Below, piece by piece: positions 12,701 to 13,031 of a stretch of DNA of 13,031 nucleotides (its first letter is position 1; the number at the start of each line of letters is the position of its first letter). The translations under genes and the position numbers were made by a program. The notes beneath the pieces are model-generated. The model ran no database searches, was not told the DNA's origin, and saw nothing but the letters and a program-made list of their open reading frames with translations. Source of the stretch: Methanobacteriota archaeon (lineage in GTDB: Archaea; Thermoplasmatota; Thermoplasmata; RBG-16-68-12); NCBI GenBank assembly GCA_005878665.1, contig VBLR01000094.1, forward strand, positions 1-13,031. Direction: 5' to 3'.

Positions 12701-12739
12701 CGGTTCTCCGGAGGCCCGAATTGGGACATCCATGGGACG

Positions 12740-12755
12740 GGTGAGAGGTCTCACC
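12740..12755. promoter_or_regulatory. 16-base inverted repeat upstream of the importer promoter
   Basis: GGTGAGAGGTCTCACC has two complementary 7-base arms around GG. It lies between the aldehyde dehydrogenase stop (12775) and the TATA box of the binding-protein gene. It could be an operator for the importer or a hairpin at the 3' end of the dehydrogenase transcript; no T-run follows, which weakens the terminator reading. Confidence 0.4.
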
Positions 12756-12774
12756 GATTTCGGCGACGGAATCC

Positions 12775-13031
12775 CTATGCATATTCCGATTCGCTCTGCT
12801 CCCGGAGGAATTGCGGGAGATAGTAGTGGCCACCGGCGGATTTCCCTGAAATGCCCGACATCTTCCAACCGCCAAACGGCTGCACACCGACGACCGCGCC
12901 CGTCGTGGCGCCCGCGGTCCGATTCGCGTACAAGACGCCCGCTATGACCTCCGCGAAGAACCGCCGGATTTCCGCGGGCTCGCGACTGAAAATCCCCGCG
13001 GTCAGGCCATAATCCACGTCGTTCGCAACCT
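12775..13031 (-). CDS. Aldehyde dehydrogenase, 1-pyrroline-5-carboxylate dehydrogenase-like (C-terminal end only)
   Basis: The frame runs from the right edge to TAG at 12775-12777, giving the last 85 residues. VANDVDYGLTAGIFS and GVLYANR are standard aldehyde dehydrogenase C-terminal sequence. TGAVVGVQPFGGWKMSG followed by GKSAGGHYYLPQFL resembles the 1-pyrroline-5-carboxylate dehydrogenase subgroup, which oxidises glutamate semialdehyde to glutamate in proline breakdown. The catalytic cysteine and glutamate lie outside the window, so the substrate assignment rests only on this tail. The gene is in the same direction as the importer operon and ends 152 bases before its first codon. A separate promoter for the importer suggests independent transcription, but read-through is possible. 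Confidence 0.85.
   Translation of the reverse strand, partial: VANDVDYGLTAGIFSREPAEIRRFFAEVIAGVLYANRTAGATTGAVVGVQPFGGWKMSGISGKSAGGHYYLPQFLREQSESEYA

Noticed and set aside
12665..12868. N-terminal extension of the binding protein up to 12868
   Set aside because: It would run through the TATA box and overlap the dehydrogenase end; the signal segment follows ATG 12622 directly.

Overview
The window is GC-rich and gene-dense, and it probably comes from an archaeon, most likely a high-GC member of the Thermoplasmatota or a relative. The main clues are an AT-rich TATA-like box (TTATATAG) before the binding-protein gene, and a binding protein anchored at its C-terminus with PKD domains outside the cell and a basic, proline-rich tail inside. 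Several genes inside the operon have Shine-Dalgarno motifs but TTG, GTG or CTG starts. The taxonomic placement is inference from these features.

Layout, left to right. At 1-111 (+) is the tail of a class III (glutamate-1-semialdehyde-like) aminotransferase. It abuts, stop codon to stop codon, a beta-keto acid cleavage enzyme (BKACE/DUF849) at 112-942 (-). Next are two peptide-transporter ATPases on the minus strand, DppF1 (1035-2777) and DppD1 (2779-3759). A 12-helix MFS transporter follows on the plus strand (3915-5192). The main operon reads leftward from 12622: binding protein (9977-12622), DppB (8927-9934), DppC (7968-8918), DppD2 (6969-7964) and DppF2 (5182 to about 6996). At the right edge (12775-13031, -) is the C-terminal end of an aldehyde dehydrogenase resembling 1-pyrroline-5-carboxylate dehydrogenase. 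No stretch over 300 bases lacks a gene; the largest gap is 152 bases (12623-12774). I see no RNA gene, CRISPR array or mobile element.

How it works together. The right-hand operon encodes a complete peptide/nickel-type (Dpp/Opp) ABC importer. A second D-F ATPase pair lies beyond the MFS gene without its own permeases, so the two pairs may be alternative motors for one permease or the second may serve a permease elsewhere. The neighbouring enzymes fit catabolism of imported peptides or amino acids, but the substrate cannot be read from the sequence.

The most unusual feature is in both F-type ATPases. Each carries an insertion of about 190 residues with four predicted membrane helices, placed inside the nucleotide-binding domain between Walker A and the Q-loop. 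Each also has a second insertion of about 85 residues between the third and fourth cysteines of the C-terminal oligopeptide/dipeptide transporter motif, a region that binds an iron-sulfur cluster in characterised DppD proteins. Both insertions occur in both copies, with core motifs intact, so they look like a stable architecture: an importer whose ATPase is itself a membrane protein, paired with a membrane-anchored binding protein. Two operon genes (DppD2 and DppF2) appear to start at non-standard codons.
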